Of a stretch of DNA of 35,052 bases, positions 1-7,473 are shown piece after piece (the first letter of the stretch is position 1; each line of letters opens with the position of its first letter). This DNA is from Rhizobacter sp. (GTDB taxonomy: Bacteria > Pseudomonadota > Gammaproteobacteria > Burkholderiales > Burkholderiaceae_C): positions 1-35,052 of the forward strand of contig JADGRJ010000013.1 of the NCBI GenBank assembly GCA_017881025.1, given 5' to 3'. The translations under genes and the position numbers were made by a program. The notes under the pieces are model-generated. The model did no database searches, was not told where the DNA came from, and was given only the letters and a program-made list of their open reading frames with translations.

Positions 1-277
1 TCAGGTGCGGGAACAGCTCGAAGTGCTGGAACACCATGCCGACACGCGCGCGCAGCTTGGGCAGGTCGGTCTTCGGGTCGGCGATCGAGATGCCGTCGAC
101 GACGATGTCGCCCTTCTGGAACGGCTCGAGCGCGTTGACGGTCTTGATCAGCGTCGACTTGCCCGACCCCGACGGACCGCAGACGACGACGACCTCGCCC
201 TTCTGGATCGAGGTCGTGTTGTCGGTGAGCACCTGGAAGGCGCCGTACCACTTCGAGACGTTCTTGATGTCGATCAT
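1..277 (-). CDS. gltL: Glutamate/aspartate ABC transporter ATP-binding protein, partial (C-terminal part beyond window)
   Basis: This is the ATPase subunit that would power uptake of acidic amino acids through the GltJK permease at the inner membrane. Only about the first 92 codons are inside the window; the rest lies beyond position 1, so it is absent from the ORF track. The visible N-terminus begins MIDIKNVSKWYG and carries the Walker A motif GPSGSGKST at residues 34-42, followed by the Q-loop region VFQHFELFPHL, which is typical of the GltL/GlnQ/HisP group. The ATG at 277 is 25 bases after the gltK stop. It is the fourth gene of gltI-gltJ-gltK-gltL. The polar amino-acid ATPase assignment is firm; the glutamate/aspartate specificity is inferred from the neighbours. 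Confidence 0.9.
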   Translation of the reverse strand, partial: MIDIKNVSKWYGAFQVLTDNTTSIQKGEVVVVCGPSGSGKSTLIKTVNALEPFQKGDIVVDGISIADPKTDLPKLRARVGMVFQHFELFPHL

Positions 278-302
278 GTCGGATCCTGTGGGCGGGGCAG
301 CG

Positions 303-968
303 TCAACGAATGATGGCGATCTTCTTCTGCAGCTGGCGCACCAGCATCGACAGCGTGAAGCAGATCGCGAAATAGACGACCGCGGCGACGAGGTAGGTCT
401 CGACCGGGCGGTTGAAGTTCTTGCCCGCGACCTCGAAGCCCTTCAGCAGGTCGTAGGCGCCGATCGCGTAGACGAGCGAGGTGTCCTGGAACAGGATGAT
501 GGTCTGCGTGAGCAGCACCGGCAGCATGTTGCGGAAGGCCTGCGGCAGGACGATCAGCTTCATGCATTGCGCGTAGGTCATGCCGACCGCGTAGCCGGCG
601 GCGACCTGCCCCTTCGACACCGACTGGATGCCGGCCCGCATGATCTCCGAGTAGTAGGCCGCCTCGAAGACGGTGAAGGTGATGATCGCCGACACCTCGG
701 CGCCGAGCGGCCGGCCGAGGAGGAGCGGGATCAGCAGGAAGAACCACAGGATCACCATCACCAGCGGGATCGATCGCAGCACGTTCACGTAGGCGGTCGC
801 CGGCATCACGAGCCATGGCTTGCCCGAGAGGCGCATCAGCGCCAGCACGGTACCGAGCGCGATGCCGCCGATCATGGCGATCAAGGTGAGCTCGACCGAG
901 AACGCGAGCCCCTTCAGGATGAAGCTCTGGACGATCTGCCAGTTGAAGAAGCCGAAGTCGAGATTCAT
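303..968 (-). CDS. gltK: Glutamate/aspartate ABC transporter permease
   Basis: Inner-membrane permease of about 221 residues, one of two paralogous permeases forming the channel of a polar amino-acid importer. I chose the ATG at 968 (MNLDFGFFNW) rather than the longer ORF start at 992, because the family begins close to this aromatic-rich N-terminus and the longer form overlaps gltJ. Hydrophobic helices run through the protein. The EAA-type cytoplasmic loop, which docks with the ATPase, is seen around EIMRAGIQSVSKGQVAAGYA. It lies 13 bases downstream of gltJ and just before gltL, so it is co-transcribed. The family is certain; the substrate is inferred from the gltI neighbour. Confidence 0.92.
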   Translation of the reverse strand: MNLDFGFFNWQIVQSFILKGLAFSVELTLIAMIGGIALGTVLALMRLSGKPWLVMPATAYVNVLRSIPLVMVILWFFLLIPLLLGRPLGAEVSAIITFTVFEAAYYSEIMRAGIQSVSKGQVAAGYAVGMTYAQCMKLIVLPQAFRNMLPVLLTQTIILFQDTSLVYAIGAYDLLKGFEVAGKNFNRPVETYLVAAVVYFAICFTLSMLVRQLQKKIAIIR

Positions 969-981
969 CGCCGCGGCTCCG

Positions 982-1686
982 TCACTTCGCACCGAGCAGG
1001 CCGGGGACCTGGACGCGCCGCTCGATCAGGGCCGCGAGCCGGTTCACCGTGAACGCCGAGACGAAATAGAGCAGCGTCACCGCCAGGTAGATCTCGACCC
1101 CGCGCGACGTCTCTTCCTGCGCCTGCATCGCGAACATCGTCAGCTCGGCGATCGACACGGCGAACGCGACCGAGGTGTTCTTGATGATGTTCATCGACTC
1201 GCTCGTGAGTGGCGGGATGATGATCCGGAACGCCATCGGCAACAGCACGTAGCGGTAAGTCTGGACGCGGGTGAGGCCGGTGGCGAGGCCCGCGTAGGTC
1301 TGGCCCTTGGGCAGCGACTGGATGCCGGCACGCACCTGTTCGGCGATCCGCGCCGAGGTGAAGAAGCCGAGCGCGAAGACGACCAGCACGAAGCTCGGCA
1401 CGGCGCGGAGCGTGAGGAAGATCGACGGAATGACGTGGTACCAGAGGAAGATCTGGACCAGCAGCGGGATGTTGCGGAACAGCTCGGTCCAGGCGTTGCC
1501 GATGAAGACGAGCAGCCTGCTCGGCGTCGTGCGCAGGATGCCCATCAGCGAGCCGAAGAAGAGGGCGACGATGAGCGCGAGCACGGCGACCGACATCGTC
1601 CAGCCCCACGCCGACATCATCCATTGCAGGTAGGTCTGGCCGCCGCCGGTGTCGTTCAGGAAGACCTGCCAATCCCACTTGCCCAC
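982..1686 (-). CDS. gltJ: Glutamate/aspartate ABC transporter permease
   Basis: Second membrane subunit of the amino-acid importer, 234 residues and usual for GltJ. It starts with GTG at 1686, preceded by a GGGAGA ribosome-binding site. The N-terminus MGKWDWQVFLND and the EAA loop EQVRAGIQSLPKGQTYAGLA match the polar amino-acid permease (HisM/GltJ) group. Transmembrane segments are evident, for example SVAVLALIVALFFGSLMGIL. The gene follows gltI after a 160-base gap that contains a terminator-like hairpin, so transcripts reaching gltJ may be only a fraction of those for gltI. Confidence 0.92.
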   Translation of the reverse strand: MGKWDWQVFLNDTGGGQTYLQWMMSAWGWTMSVAVLALIVALFFGSLMGILRTTPSRLLVFIGNAWTELFRNIPLLVQIFLWYHVIPSIFLTLRAVPSFVLVVFALGFFTSARIAEQVRAGIQSLPKGQTYAGLATGLTRVQTYRYVLLPMAFRIIIPPLTSESMNIIKNTSVAFAVSIAELTMFAMQAQEETSRGVEIYLAVTLLYFVSAFTVNRLAALIERRVQVPGLLGAK

Positions 1687-1730
1687 GCGTTCTCCCTTTG
1701 CCGGGTCTTCGCGGCGGATGCCGGTGCCCC

Positions 1731-1772
1731 AAAAACGAAACAGCGCGACGCGAAAGGCTCCGCGCCGCGCTG
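1731..1772 (-). terminator. Hairpin plus T-tract between gltI and gltJ (partial terminator/attenuator)
   Basis: Read on the minus strand, CAGCGCGGCGCG (1772-1761) pairs with CGCGTCGCGCTG (1752-1741): 12 pairs with one G-U wobble and an 8-base loop. It is followed by TTTCGTTTTT (1740-1731). This is the layout of an intrinsic terminator. It lies inside the operon, after the binding-protein gene and before the permeases. Such hairpins commonly raise binding-protein output over the membrane subunits, either by partial termination or by protecting the 3' end. The effect here is inferred. Confidence 0.75.
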
Positions 1773-1846
1773 ACCGCCAATGTAAGCAAACTCCGCGCCG
1801 GCCGGCGCTAGGGCTTACCTCAGGCGAAGGCTCGTCTCATGAAGGA

Positions 1847-2755
1847 TCACTTGTCGGCGTATTCCTCGGCCGGCTTGTCGTTCGGATTCGCCCACGCCGC
1901 CTTGGTCATGTCGGAGGCCGGCAGGCCGACCTTCGTGTTGCTCGGCGGGATCGCCTGCATGAACCACTTGTCGTAGAGCTTGGCGACGTCGCCGCTCTTG
2001 ACCATGTTGCGGACGCTGTCGTCGACCGCCTTCCTGAAGGCCGGGTCGTCCTTGCGGTACATGATCGCGATCGGCTCGACCGACAGCACCTCGCCGACGA
2101 TCGCGTAGTCGTTCGGGCTCTTCGACTTCGAGATCAGGCCGGCCAGGATCTGGCCGTCCATGACGAACGCGTCGGCGCGGCCCGACTCGAGCAGCAGAAA
2201 GCTGTCGGAGTGGTCCTTGCCGTTGAGCTCCTTGAAGTCCATGCCGGCGGCGCGCTTGTTCTTGCGCAGCAGCTGCACCGAGGTCGTCCCGGTCGTCGTC
2301 GCGACGGTCTTGCCGTTCAGGTCGGCGATGTTCTTGATGCCCGAGCTCTTCTTGGTGGCGATGCGCACTTCCTCGACGTAAAGCGTCGGCGCGAAGGCGA
2401 CGTCCTTCTGGCGCGTCGCGTTGTTCGTCGTCGAGCCGCACTCGAGGTCGACGGTGCCGTTCTGCACCAGCGGGATGCGGTTCTGCGAAGTGACCGGCTG
2501 GTACTTGGTCTCGAGCTTGGCGAGGCCGAGCTGCTTCTGGATGTCGGCGATGATGCGGGCGCAGACGTCGTAGTGGAAGCCCGTGTACTTGCCATCGCCG
2601 AGCGTGAACGCGAGCGCGCCCGACGACTCGCGGACGCCTTCGGTGATGGCGCCGCTGTCCTTGATCTTCTTCAGCGTGTCTTCGGCATGCGCGGTGCCGG
2701 CGACGGCGAACGCCGCCGCGACGATCGCGATGCCGCTCAGAAACGATTTCTTCAT
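1847..2755 (-). CDS. gltI: Periplasmic glutamate/aspartate-binding protein
   Basis: Periplasmic solute receptor of the GltIJKL importer, 302 residues and normal for the family. A Sec signal peptide is clear: MKKSF, a hydrophobic stretch and cleavage after GTAHA, giving a mature start at EDTLKKIKDSG. The SBP_bac_3 fold shows in IPLVQNGTVDLECGSTTNN, which contains the NGTVDLECG motif typical of GltI, and in the later SFLLLESGRADAFVMDG. The ATG at 2755 has an AGGAG ribosome-binding site. It is the first gene of the operon and probably carries the promoter in the 153-base gap before the ABC exporter gene. Substrate specificity for Glu/Asp is from family resemblance. Confidence 0.93.
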   Translation of the reverse strand: MKKSFLSGIAIVAAAFAVAGTAHAEDTLKKIKDSGAITEGVRESSGALAFTLGDGKYTGFHYDVCARIIADIQKQLGLAKLETKYQPVTSQNRIPLVQNGTVDLECGSTTNNATRQKDVAFAPTLYVEEVRIATKKSSGIKNIADLNGKTVATTTGTTSVQLLRKNKRAAGMDFKELNGKDHSDSFLLLESGRADAFVMDGQILAGLISKSKSPNDYAIVGEVLSVEPIAIMYRKDDPAFRKAVDDSVRNMVKSGDVAKLYDKWFMQAIPPSNTKVGLPASDMTKAAWANPNDKPAEEYADK

Positions 2756-2908
2756 GGGTACTCCTGATGGTTGGAAGCTCGAGGCTGGCCTCGCCGACTA
2801 CAACGAAATTCTAGGCACGACCGCCGACCGCTCGCGCCGGGTTTGCGCCGGACCGAGGGTTTTGCCGGAGGAAGTCGATCGCAACCTCCGTGCCACCGGG
2901 GCACCGGA

Positions 2909-4738
2909 TCAGGCTTCGAGCGCTTCGGCGCTGCTCTGCTGCAGCTGCCACATCTCGGCGTAGCGGTCGCCGCGCGCGACCAGCTCCGCGTGCGTGCCAC
3001 GCTCGACGATCCGGCCCTCCTCCATGACCAGGATCTGGTGCGCGTCGACGACCGTCGACAGGCGATGCGCGATGACGAGCGCCGTGCGGTTCCTCGCCGC
3101 GCTCTGCAGCTCGGCCTGGATCGCCCGCTCGTTGGCCGAGTCGAGCGCCGAGGTCGCCTCGTCGAAGATCATGATCGGCGGGTTCTTGAGCAGGGTGCGG
3201 GCGATCGCGACGCGCTGCTTCTCGCCGCCCGAGAGCTTCAGGCCGCGCTCGCCGACGATCGTGTCGTAGCCCTTCGGCGTCGAGGCGATGAACGAATGGA
3301 TGTGCGCCGAGCGCGCCGCCCCCTCGACGGCCGCACGGTCGGCGCCGGTGCGGCCGTAGGCGATGTTGTATTCGACCGTGTCGTTGAAGAGCACGGTGTC
3401 CTGCGGGACGATGCCGATCGATTCGCGCAGGCTCTTCTGGGTGACGCTGCGGATGTCCTGGCCGTCGATCGAGATGCGGCCCGAGTCGACGTCGTAGAAG
3501 CGGAACATCAGGCGCGCCAGCGTGCTCTTGCCCGAGCCCGAGGGTCCGACCACCGCGACCGTCTTGCCGGCCGGGATCTCGAAGCTCACGCCGTGCAGGA
3601 TCTCGCGGTCGGCGTCGTAGCCGAAGCGGACGTCCGCGAAGCGCACCGCGCCGCCGCGCGCGACCAGCGGCTGGGCATCCGGCGCGTCGGCGATCTCGCG
3701 GTTCTGGCCGAGCAGCGCGAACATCTTCTCCATGTCGATCATCGACTGCTTGATCTCGCGGTAGATGACGCCGAGGAAGTTGAGCGGGATGTAGAGCTGG
3801 ATCATCAGCGCGTTGACGAGCACCAGGTCGCCGAGCGTCATCGTCCCGGCGACGACGCCGGCGGTCGCGCGCCAGACCAGCAGCGTCACCGCCGTCGCGA
3901 TGATCAGGCTCTGGCCGAGGTTGAGCAGCGACAGCGACGTCTGCGACTTGATCGACGCCTTCTCGAGCCGCTGCAGGTTCTCGTCGTAGCGCGCCTGCTC
4001 GAACGGCTCGTTCGAGAAGTACTTGACGGTCTCGTAGTTGAGGAGCGCGTCGAGCGCCTTGGTGTTGGCCTTCGAGTCCTGCTCGTTCATCGCGCGGCGG
4101 AACGCGGTGCGCCATTCGGTGACGCTGACCGTGAAGGCAATGTAGATCACCAGCGCGCCGAACGTGATCGCCGCGAACCAGCCGTCGAACTTGGCCGAGA
4201 GCAGGACGATCACCATCGTGATCTCGACCAGCGTCGGCAGGATGTTGTAGATCGTGTAGTTGAGGAGCGACTGGATCGAGCGCGAGCCGCGCTCGATGTC
4301 GCGCGACACGCCGCCGGTCTGGCGCTCGAGGTGAAAGCGCAGGCTGAGCGCGAGCAGGTGCTCGAACGCCTCGAGCGAGACTCGCCGCGCGATCCGCGCC
4401 GCGACCGGATAGAAGAGGAACTCTCGCATCTCGGTGAAGAGCGTGATCGAGACGCGGAGCGCGCCGTAGGCGAGCAGGATCGCGACCGGCACGACGAGCG
4501 CGCTGCGCGGGTCGCCGGGCTTGAGCGCGAGCGCGTCGACCAGGCTCTTCAGGACCAGCGGCACGCCGATGTTGGCGAGCTTGGCCGCGATCAGGCAGGC
4601 GAGCGCGACGAGCACGCGCCAGCGCCAGGCCCAGACGTAGGGGACGAGCTTGGCGAGCGTCCGCCAGTCGGACCGGGGCCGATCCTCGCGTGCGGCGGCC
4701 GCGGCGGGCGGTGGCGAGGAAAGGGCGGCGTGTCGCAT
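2909..4738 (-). CDS. Atm1-type ABC exporter (fused permease and ATPase)
   Basis: Half-transporter of 609 residues that dimerises in the inner membrane. Relatives of Atm1 (heavy-metal ABC transporter family) export glutathione- or metal-linked compounds. The N-terminal half has a six-helix type I exporter domain, including WRVLVALACLIAAKLANIGV. The C-terminal half has Walker A GPSGSGKST at about 398-406, the signature LSGGEKQ at about 502, Walker B IMIFDEATSALD at about 522 and the H-loop VIAHRLS near 558. I chose the ATG at 4738 (MRHAALSS); the longer ORF would run through the divergent thioesterase gene. The start has no strong ribosome-binding site. A weak hairpin without a T-tract follows the stop. 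The substrate is unknown. Confidence 0.88.
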   Translation of the reverse strand: MRHAALSSPPPAAAAAREDRPRSDWRTLAKLVPYVWAWRWRVLVALACLIAAKLANIGVPLVLKSLVDALALKPGDPRSALVVPVAILLAYGALRVSITLFTEMREFLFYPVAARIARRVSLEAFEHLLALSLRFHLERQTGGVSRDIERGSRSIQSLLNYTIYNILPTLVEITMVIVLLSAKFDGWFAAITFGALVIYIAFTVSVTEWRTAFRRAMNEQDSKANTKALDALLNYETVKYFSNEPFEQARYDENLQRLEKASIKSQTSLSLLNLGQSLIIATAVTLLVWRATAGVVAGTMTLGDLVLVNALMIQLYIPLNFLGVIYREIKQSMIDMEKMFALLGQNREIADAPDAQPLVARGGAVRFADVRFGYDADREILHGVSFEIPAGKTVAVVGPSGSGKSTLARLMFRFYDVDSGRISIDGQDIRSVTQKSLRESIGIVPQDTVLFNDTVEYNIAYGRTGADRAAVEGAARSAHIHSFIASTPKGYDTIVGERGLKLSGGEKQRVAIARTLLKNPPIMIFDEATSALDSANERAIQAELQSAARNRTALVIAHRLSTVVDAHQILVMEEGRIVERGTHAELVARGDRYAEMWQLQQSSAEALEA

Positions 4739-4802
4739 CGGCAAGCGGTCGGCGGAGTGATTGATGGAAGAATCGGCCGGTCGCCGCTTCGAGTGGAGCA
4801 AT

Positions 4803-5237
4803 ATGCCCGAGTTTTCAGGCGAGGACGCCCTCGCCGTCGTGTCCGGCATCGCGCCGCTGCAGCTGCCGAGCGATCGCCATCTGGCGATGCGGACGATGCC
4901 GATGCCCGCCGACGCGAACGGCAACGGCGACATCTTCGGCGGCTGGATCATGGCCCAGGTCGACATCGCCGGCGCCGTCCTTCCGGCCAGGATCGCGAAA
5001 GGGCGGATCGCCACCGTCGCCGTCAACCAGTTCGTCTTCAAGCAGCCGGTCTCGATGGGCGACCTGCTCAGCTTCTACGTTCGCGTCGAGCGGATCGGCC
5101 GGACCTCGGTGACGGTCAACGTCGAGGTCTTCGCCGAGCGCAATCCGGCCGACCTGCACGTCGTCAAGGTGACCGAGGCCAACCTCACCTACGTCGCGAT
5201 CGACATGAACGGCCGGCCGCGGCCGATCCCGAAATGA
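4803..5237 (+). CDS. Acyl-CoA thioesterase, YciA-type hotdog protein
   Basis: Cytosolic hotdog-fold thioesterase that hydrolyses acyl-CoA to free acid and CoA; 144 residues from the chosen start. The family core is visible in LAMRTMPMPADANGNGDIFGGWIM split as NGNGDIFGGW plus AQVD, where the Asp of NGDIFGGW is the catalytic acid in YciA. ATG 4803 is preceded by GGAG at a 5-base spacing; an upstream ATG at 4764 would add 13 residues and is possible. The gene diverges from the Atm1-type exporter (65 bases between starts) and is followed 48 bases later by the ammonium transporter, likely in one transcript. The physiological acyl group is not known. Confidence 0.88.
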   Translation: MPEFSGEDALAVVSGIAPLQLPSDRHLAMRTMPMPADANGNGDIFGGWIMAQVDIAGAVLPARIAKGRIATVAVNQFVFKQPVSMGDLLSFYVRVERIGRTSVTVNVEVFAERNPADLHVVKVTEANLTYVAIDMNGRPRPIPK

Positions 5238-5285
5238 CCTGAGCGACCGATCCGGACGCCAACAAGAAGACTCGAGGAGACGACG

Positions 5286-6488
5286 ATGAGCGATGCCCGC
5301 GCCGGCGCCGACGCCCTGTTCATCCTGCTCGGCGCGATCATGGTGCTGGCGATGCACGGCGGCTTCGCGTTCCTCGAGCTCGGCACGGTGCGGGCGAAGA
5401 ACCAGGTCAACGCGCTGGTCAAGATCATGGTCGACTTCGCCGTCTCGACCGTCGCCTATTTCTTCGTCGGCTACGCCGTCGCCTACGGCACCCACTTCTT
5501 CACCGGCGCCGATGCGCTCTCGGCGAAGAACGGCTACGAGCTGGTGAAGTTCTTCTTCCTCCTCACCTTCGCGGCGGCGATCCCGGCGATCGTCTCGGGC
5601 GGCATCGCCGAGCGCTCGCGCTTCGGGCCGCAGCTGGTCGCCACGGCGGTGCTCGTCGGCCTGGTCTACCCGCTCTTCGAAGGCGTCGCCTGGAACGGCA
5701 ACTTCGGCATCCAGGCCTGGATCAAGTCCGTCGCCGGCGCCGAGTTCCACGATTTCGCCGGCAGCGTCGTCGTTCACGCGGTCGGCGGCTGGGTCGCGCT
5801 CGCCGCCGTGCTCCTGCTCGGCGCGCGCAGCAACCGCTACCGCAAGGACGGCGCGGTGAGCGCGCATCCGCCGTCGAGCATTCCCTTCCTCGCCCTCGGC
5901 GCCTGGATGCTCACCGTCGGCTGGTTCGGCTTCAACGTGATGAGCGCGCAGACGCTCGACAAGATCTCGGGCCTCGTCGCGGTCAACTCGCTGATGGCGA
6001 TGGCGGGCGGAACGATCGTCGCCACGCTCGTCGGCCGCAACGACCCCGGCTTCGTCCACAACGGGCCGCTCGCCGGCCTGGTCGCCGTCTGCGCCGGCTC
6101 CGACGTGATGCATCCGCTCGGCGCGCTCGCCACGGGCGGCACGGCGGGGGCGATCTTCGTGCTGCTGTTCACCCTGACGCAGAACCGCTGGAAGATCGAC
6201 GACGTGCTCGGCGTCTGGCCCCTGCACGGCCTGTGCGGCGCCTGGGGCGGCGTCGCCGCCGGCGTCTTCGGCCAGGCCGCGCTCGGCGGCCGCGGCGGCG
6301 TCGCGATCGGCGCCCAGCTCGCCGGCACCGCGCTTGGCATCGCCTGGGCGTTCGCGAGCGGCCTGGCCGTCTACGGCGCGTTGCGCGTGGCGGTCGGCCT
6401 GCGCCTCTCGCAGGAAGACGAGTTCGCCGGCGCCGACCTCGCGATCCACAAGATCGGTGCCACGCCCGACCGCGAGGCGAGCTGGTAG
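5286..6488 (+). CDS. amtB: Ammonium transporter (Amt/MEP/Rh family)
   Basis: Trimeric inner-membrane ammonium channel, 400 residues with about eleven hydrophobic segments. The pore histidines are recognisable: D156-F-A-G to H164 in HDFAGSVVVHAVGG, equivalent to the Asp160/His168 pair, and H314 in GVWPLHGLCGAWGG, equivalent to His318. No cleavable signal peptide is evident. The ATG at 5286 has a GAGGAG ribosome-binding site. It sits 48 bases after the thioesterase gene and no glnK PII gene accompanies it inside the window, unlike many amtB loci. The C-terminal tail is short and polar (QEDEFAGADLAIHKIGATP). The family call is firm; coupling to the thioesterase is unexplained. Confidence 0.93.
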   Translation: MSDARAGADALFILLGAIMVLAMHGGFAFLELGTVRAKNQVNALVKIMVDFAVSTVAYFFVGYAVAYGTHFFTGADALSAKNGYELVKFFFLLTFAAAIPAIVSGGIAERSRFGPQLVATAVLVGLVYPLFEGVAWNGNFGIQAWIKSVAGAEFHDFAGSVVVHAVGGWVALAAVLLLGARSNRYRKDGAVSAHPPSSIPFLALGAWMLTVGWFGFNVMSAQTLDKISGLVAVNSLMAMAGGTIVATLVGRNDPGFVHNGPLAGLVAVCAGSDVMHPLGALATGGTAGAIFVLLFTLTQNRWKIDDVLGVWPLHGLCGAWGGVAAGVFGQAALGGRGGVAIGAQLAGTALGIAWAFASGLAVYGALRVAVGLRLSQEDEFAGADLAIHKIGATPDREASW

Positions 6489-6539
6489 GAACGAGTGCGA
6501 ACGGCAGCCGCCGCCCGCGCGGCAGGCAGGGGCGCAATG

Positions 6540-6731
6540 TCACCCGGGCGCCGAACCCTCGCTACGCCCGGGCATGTCGTCGCCGGGCACCGGCGCGTCG
6601 ACGGCGAAGCGCCAGGTCGCGCCGTCCGAGACGATGCGGGACTTCGGCGAGACGCTGGCGAAGAGCGGCGTCGGCGGCGTGCCGAGCGACTCGACGATAC
6701 GAGTGACCGTGACGTCAGCGGCGCGGTGCGC
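6540..6731 (-). other. In-frame coding-like stretch just after the SGNH hydrolase stop
   Basis: Directly after the SGNH hydrolase TGA (6732-6734) the same frame stays open for 63 codons to another TGA at 6540. The reading contains DVTVTRIVESLGTPPTPLF and DGATWRFAVDAPVPGD, with codon third positions that are nearly all G or C like the genes around it. There is no ATG or GTG near its beginning, so it is not an obvious independent gene. It may be a former C-terminal extension cut off by a stop codon, a gene remnant, or chance openness in GC-rich DNA. I recognise no domain. The plus strand is also open here, which weakens the coding case. Confidence 0.25.
6543..6572. terminator. Inverted repeat between convergent amtB and SGNH genes
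   Basis: CCCGGGCG (6543-6550) and CGCCCGGG (6565-6572) are a perfect 8-base inverted repeat around a 14-base loop, 55 bases past the amtB stop. There is no clear T-tract on either strand. A hairpin ending the amtB transcript is plausible, but this may simply be a GC-rich palindrome. Confidence 0.35.
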
Positions 6732-7469
6732 TCATGGCCACGGCAGCGCCGCGACGTGCGCGGCGAGCGCCTCGCCGCAGGCGCGGTAAACCGGCTCGCC
6801 GGGATGAAAGCCGTCGCTCGCCATGCCGGCGACGTCGAGCTCGAGCGCGAAAGTCGCGTGCGAGACGTCGCTGCGCGTCGCCGCCCAGCGCGCTAGCGCG
6901 GCGTCGTGCCGGCGCGCGTCGCCGCCCATCACCCACCGCAGCGGCTCGGGCAGGAGCGGGAAGCGGTGCATCGGCGGCAGCGGCGCGAAGACGACGTGGC
7001 GAACACCGGCCGGGCCGAGCAGCCAGTCGGCGAGCGCGGCGCGGTCGCGCAGCGCGCGCCGCGTCGTCACCTGGTCGATGACGTCGTTGACGCCGGTGAT
7101 GACGACGGCGACGTCGGCAGCGAACGGCGCGGCGTCGACGAGCAGGTCGTGGACGCCGCGCGTGGTGAGGCCCGTGCGCGCGCGCAACGCCCATTCGATG
7201 CGCCGGCCGGTCGTGCGGTGCAGCGTTCGCACCAAGTGGCCGACGACGGCCTGTTCCTGGCGGGCGACGCCGACGCCGGCCGCCGAAGAATCACCGGCGA
7301 CGAGAAGCCGGAGCGCCGACGCGGCGGCATCGCCGAGCACGCCGTCGCGCGCACCCTCGGCCTCGGGAAGCACCGGCGCGCGGCGACGCGTCGCGACCGC
7401 CTGCGCGACGAGCAGCGGTGCGAGCGCGACCTTGACAGCGAGCGCCCGCAGCGGGTGGCCGGCGCGCAC
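6732..7469 (-). CDS. SGNH/GDSL-family hydrolase with N-terminal membrane anchor
   Basis: Serine esterase/lipase-like protein of 245 residues. The block I Ser motif is LRLLVAGDSSAAGVGV (GDSSAAG), the block III Asn appears in VVITGVNDVIDQV (GVND), and the C-terminal Asp-His pair in MASDGFHPGEPVY (DGFHP). The N-terminus ALAVKVALAPLLVAQAVA is a hydrophobic anchor or uncleaved signal, so the enzyme probably acts at the periplasmic face. The start GTG at 7469 is chosen because it lies just past the upstream gene's stop (4 bases); the longer ORF is a shadow inside the crotonase gene. It ends the beta-oxidation operon, where it might release fatty acids from esters, which is an inference from position only. 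Confidence 0.8.
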   Translation of the reverse strand: MRAGHPLRALAVKVALAPLLVAQAVATRRRAPVLPEAEGARDGVLGDAAASALRLLVAGDSSAAGVGVARQEQAVVGHLVRTLHRTTGRRIEWALRARTGLTTRGVHDLLVDAAPFAADVAVVITGVNDVIDQVTTRRALRDRAALADWLLGPAGVRHVVFAPLPPMHRFPLLPEPLRWVMGGDARRHDAALARWAATRSDVSHATFALELDVAGMASDGFHPGEPVYRACGEALAAHVAALPWP

Positions 7470-7473
7470 GTCG

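Noticed and set aside
2888-2906. Hairpin after the Atm1-type exporter stop
   Set aside because: The stem needs a bulge and no T-tract follows on the minus strand, so a terminator call is not supported.
2771-5242. 823-residue plus-strand ORF and similar very long antisense ORFs (12243-15044 +, 12382-15552 -, 20326-22851 +, 24127-26637 +, 32523-34520 +)
   Set aside because: They are Arg/Asp/His-rich or Arg/Ala-rich readings opposite or out of frame with recognisable genes; high GC keeps these frames open by chance.
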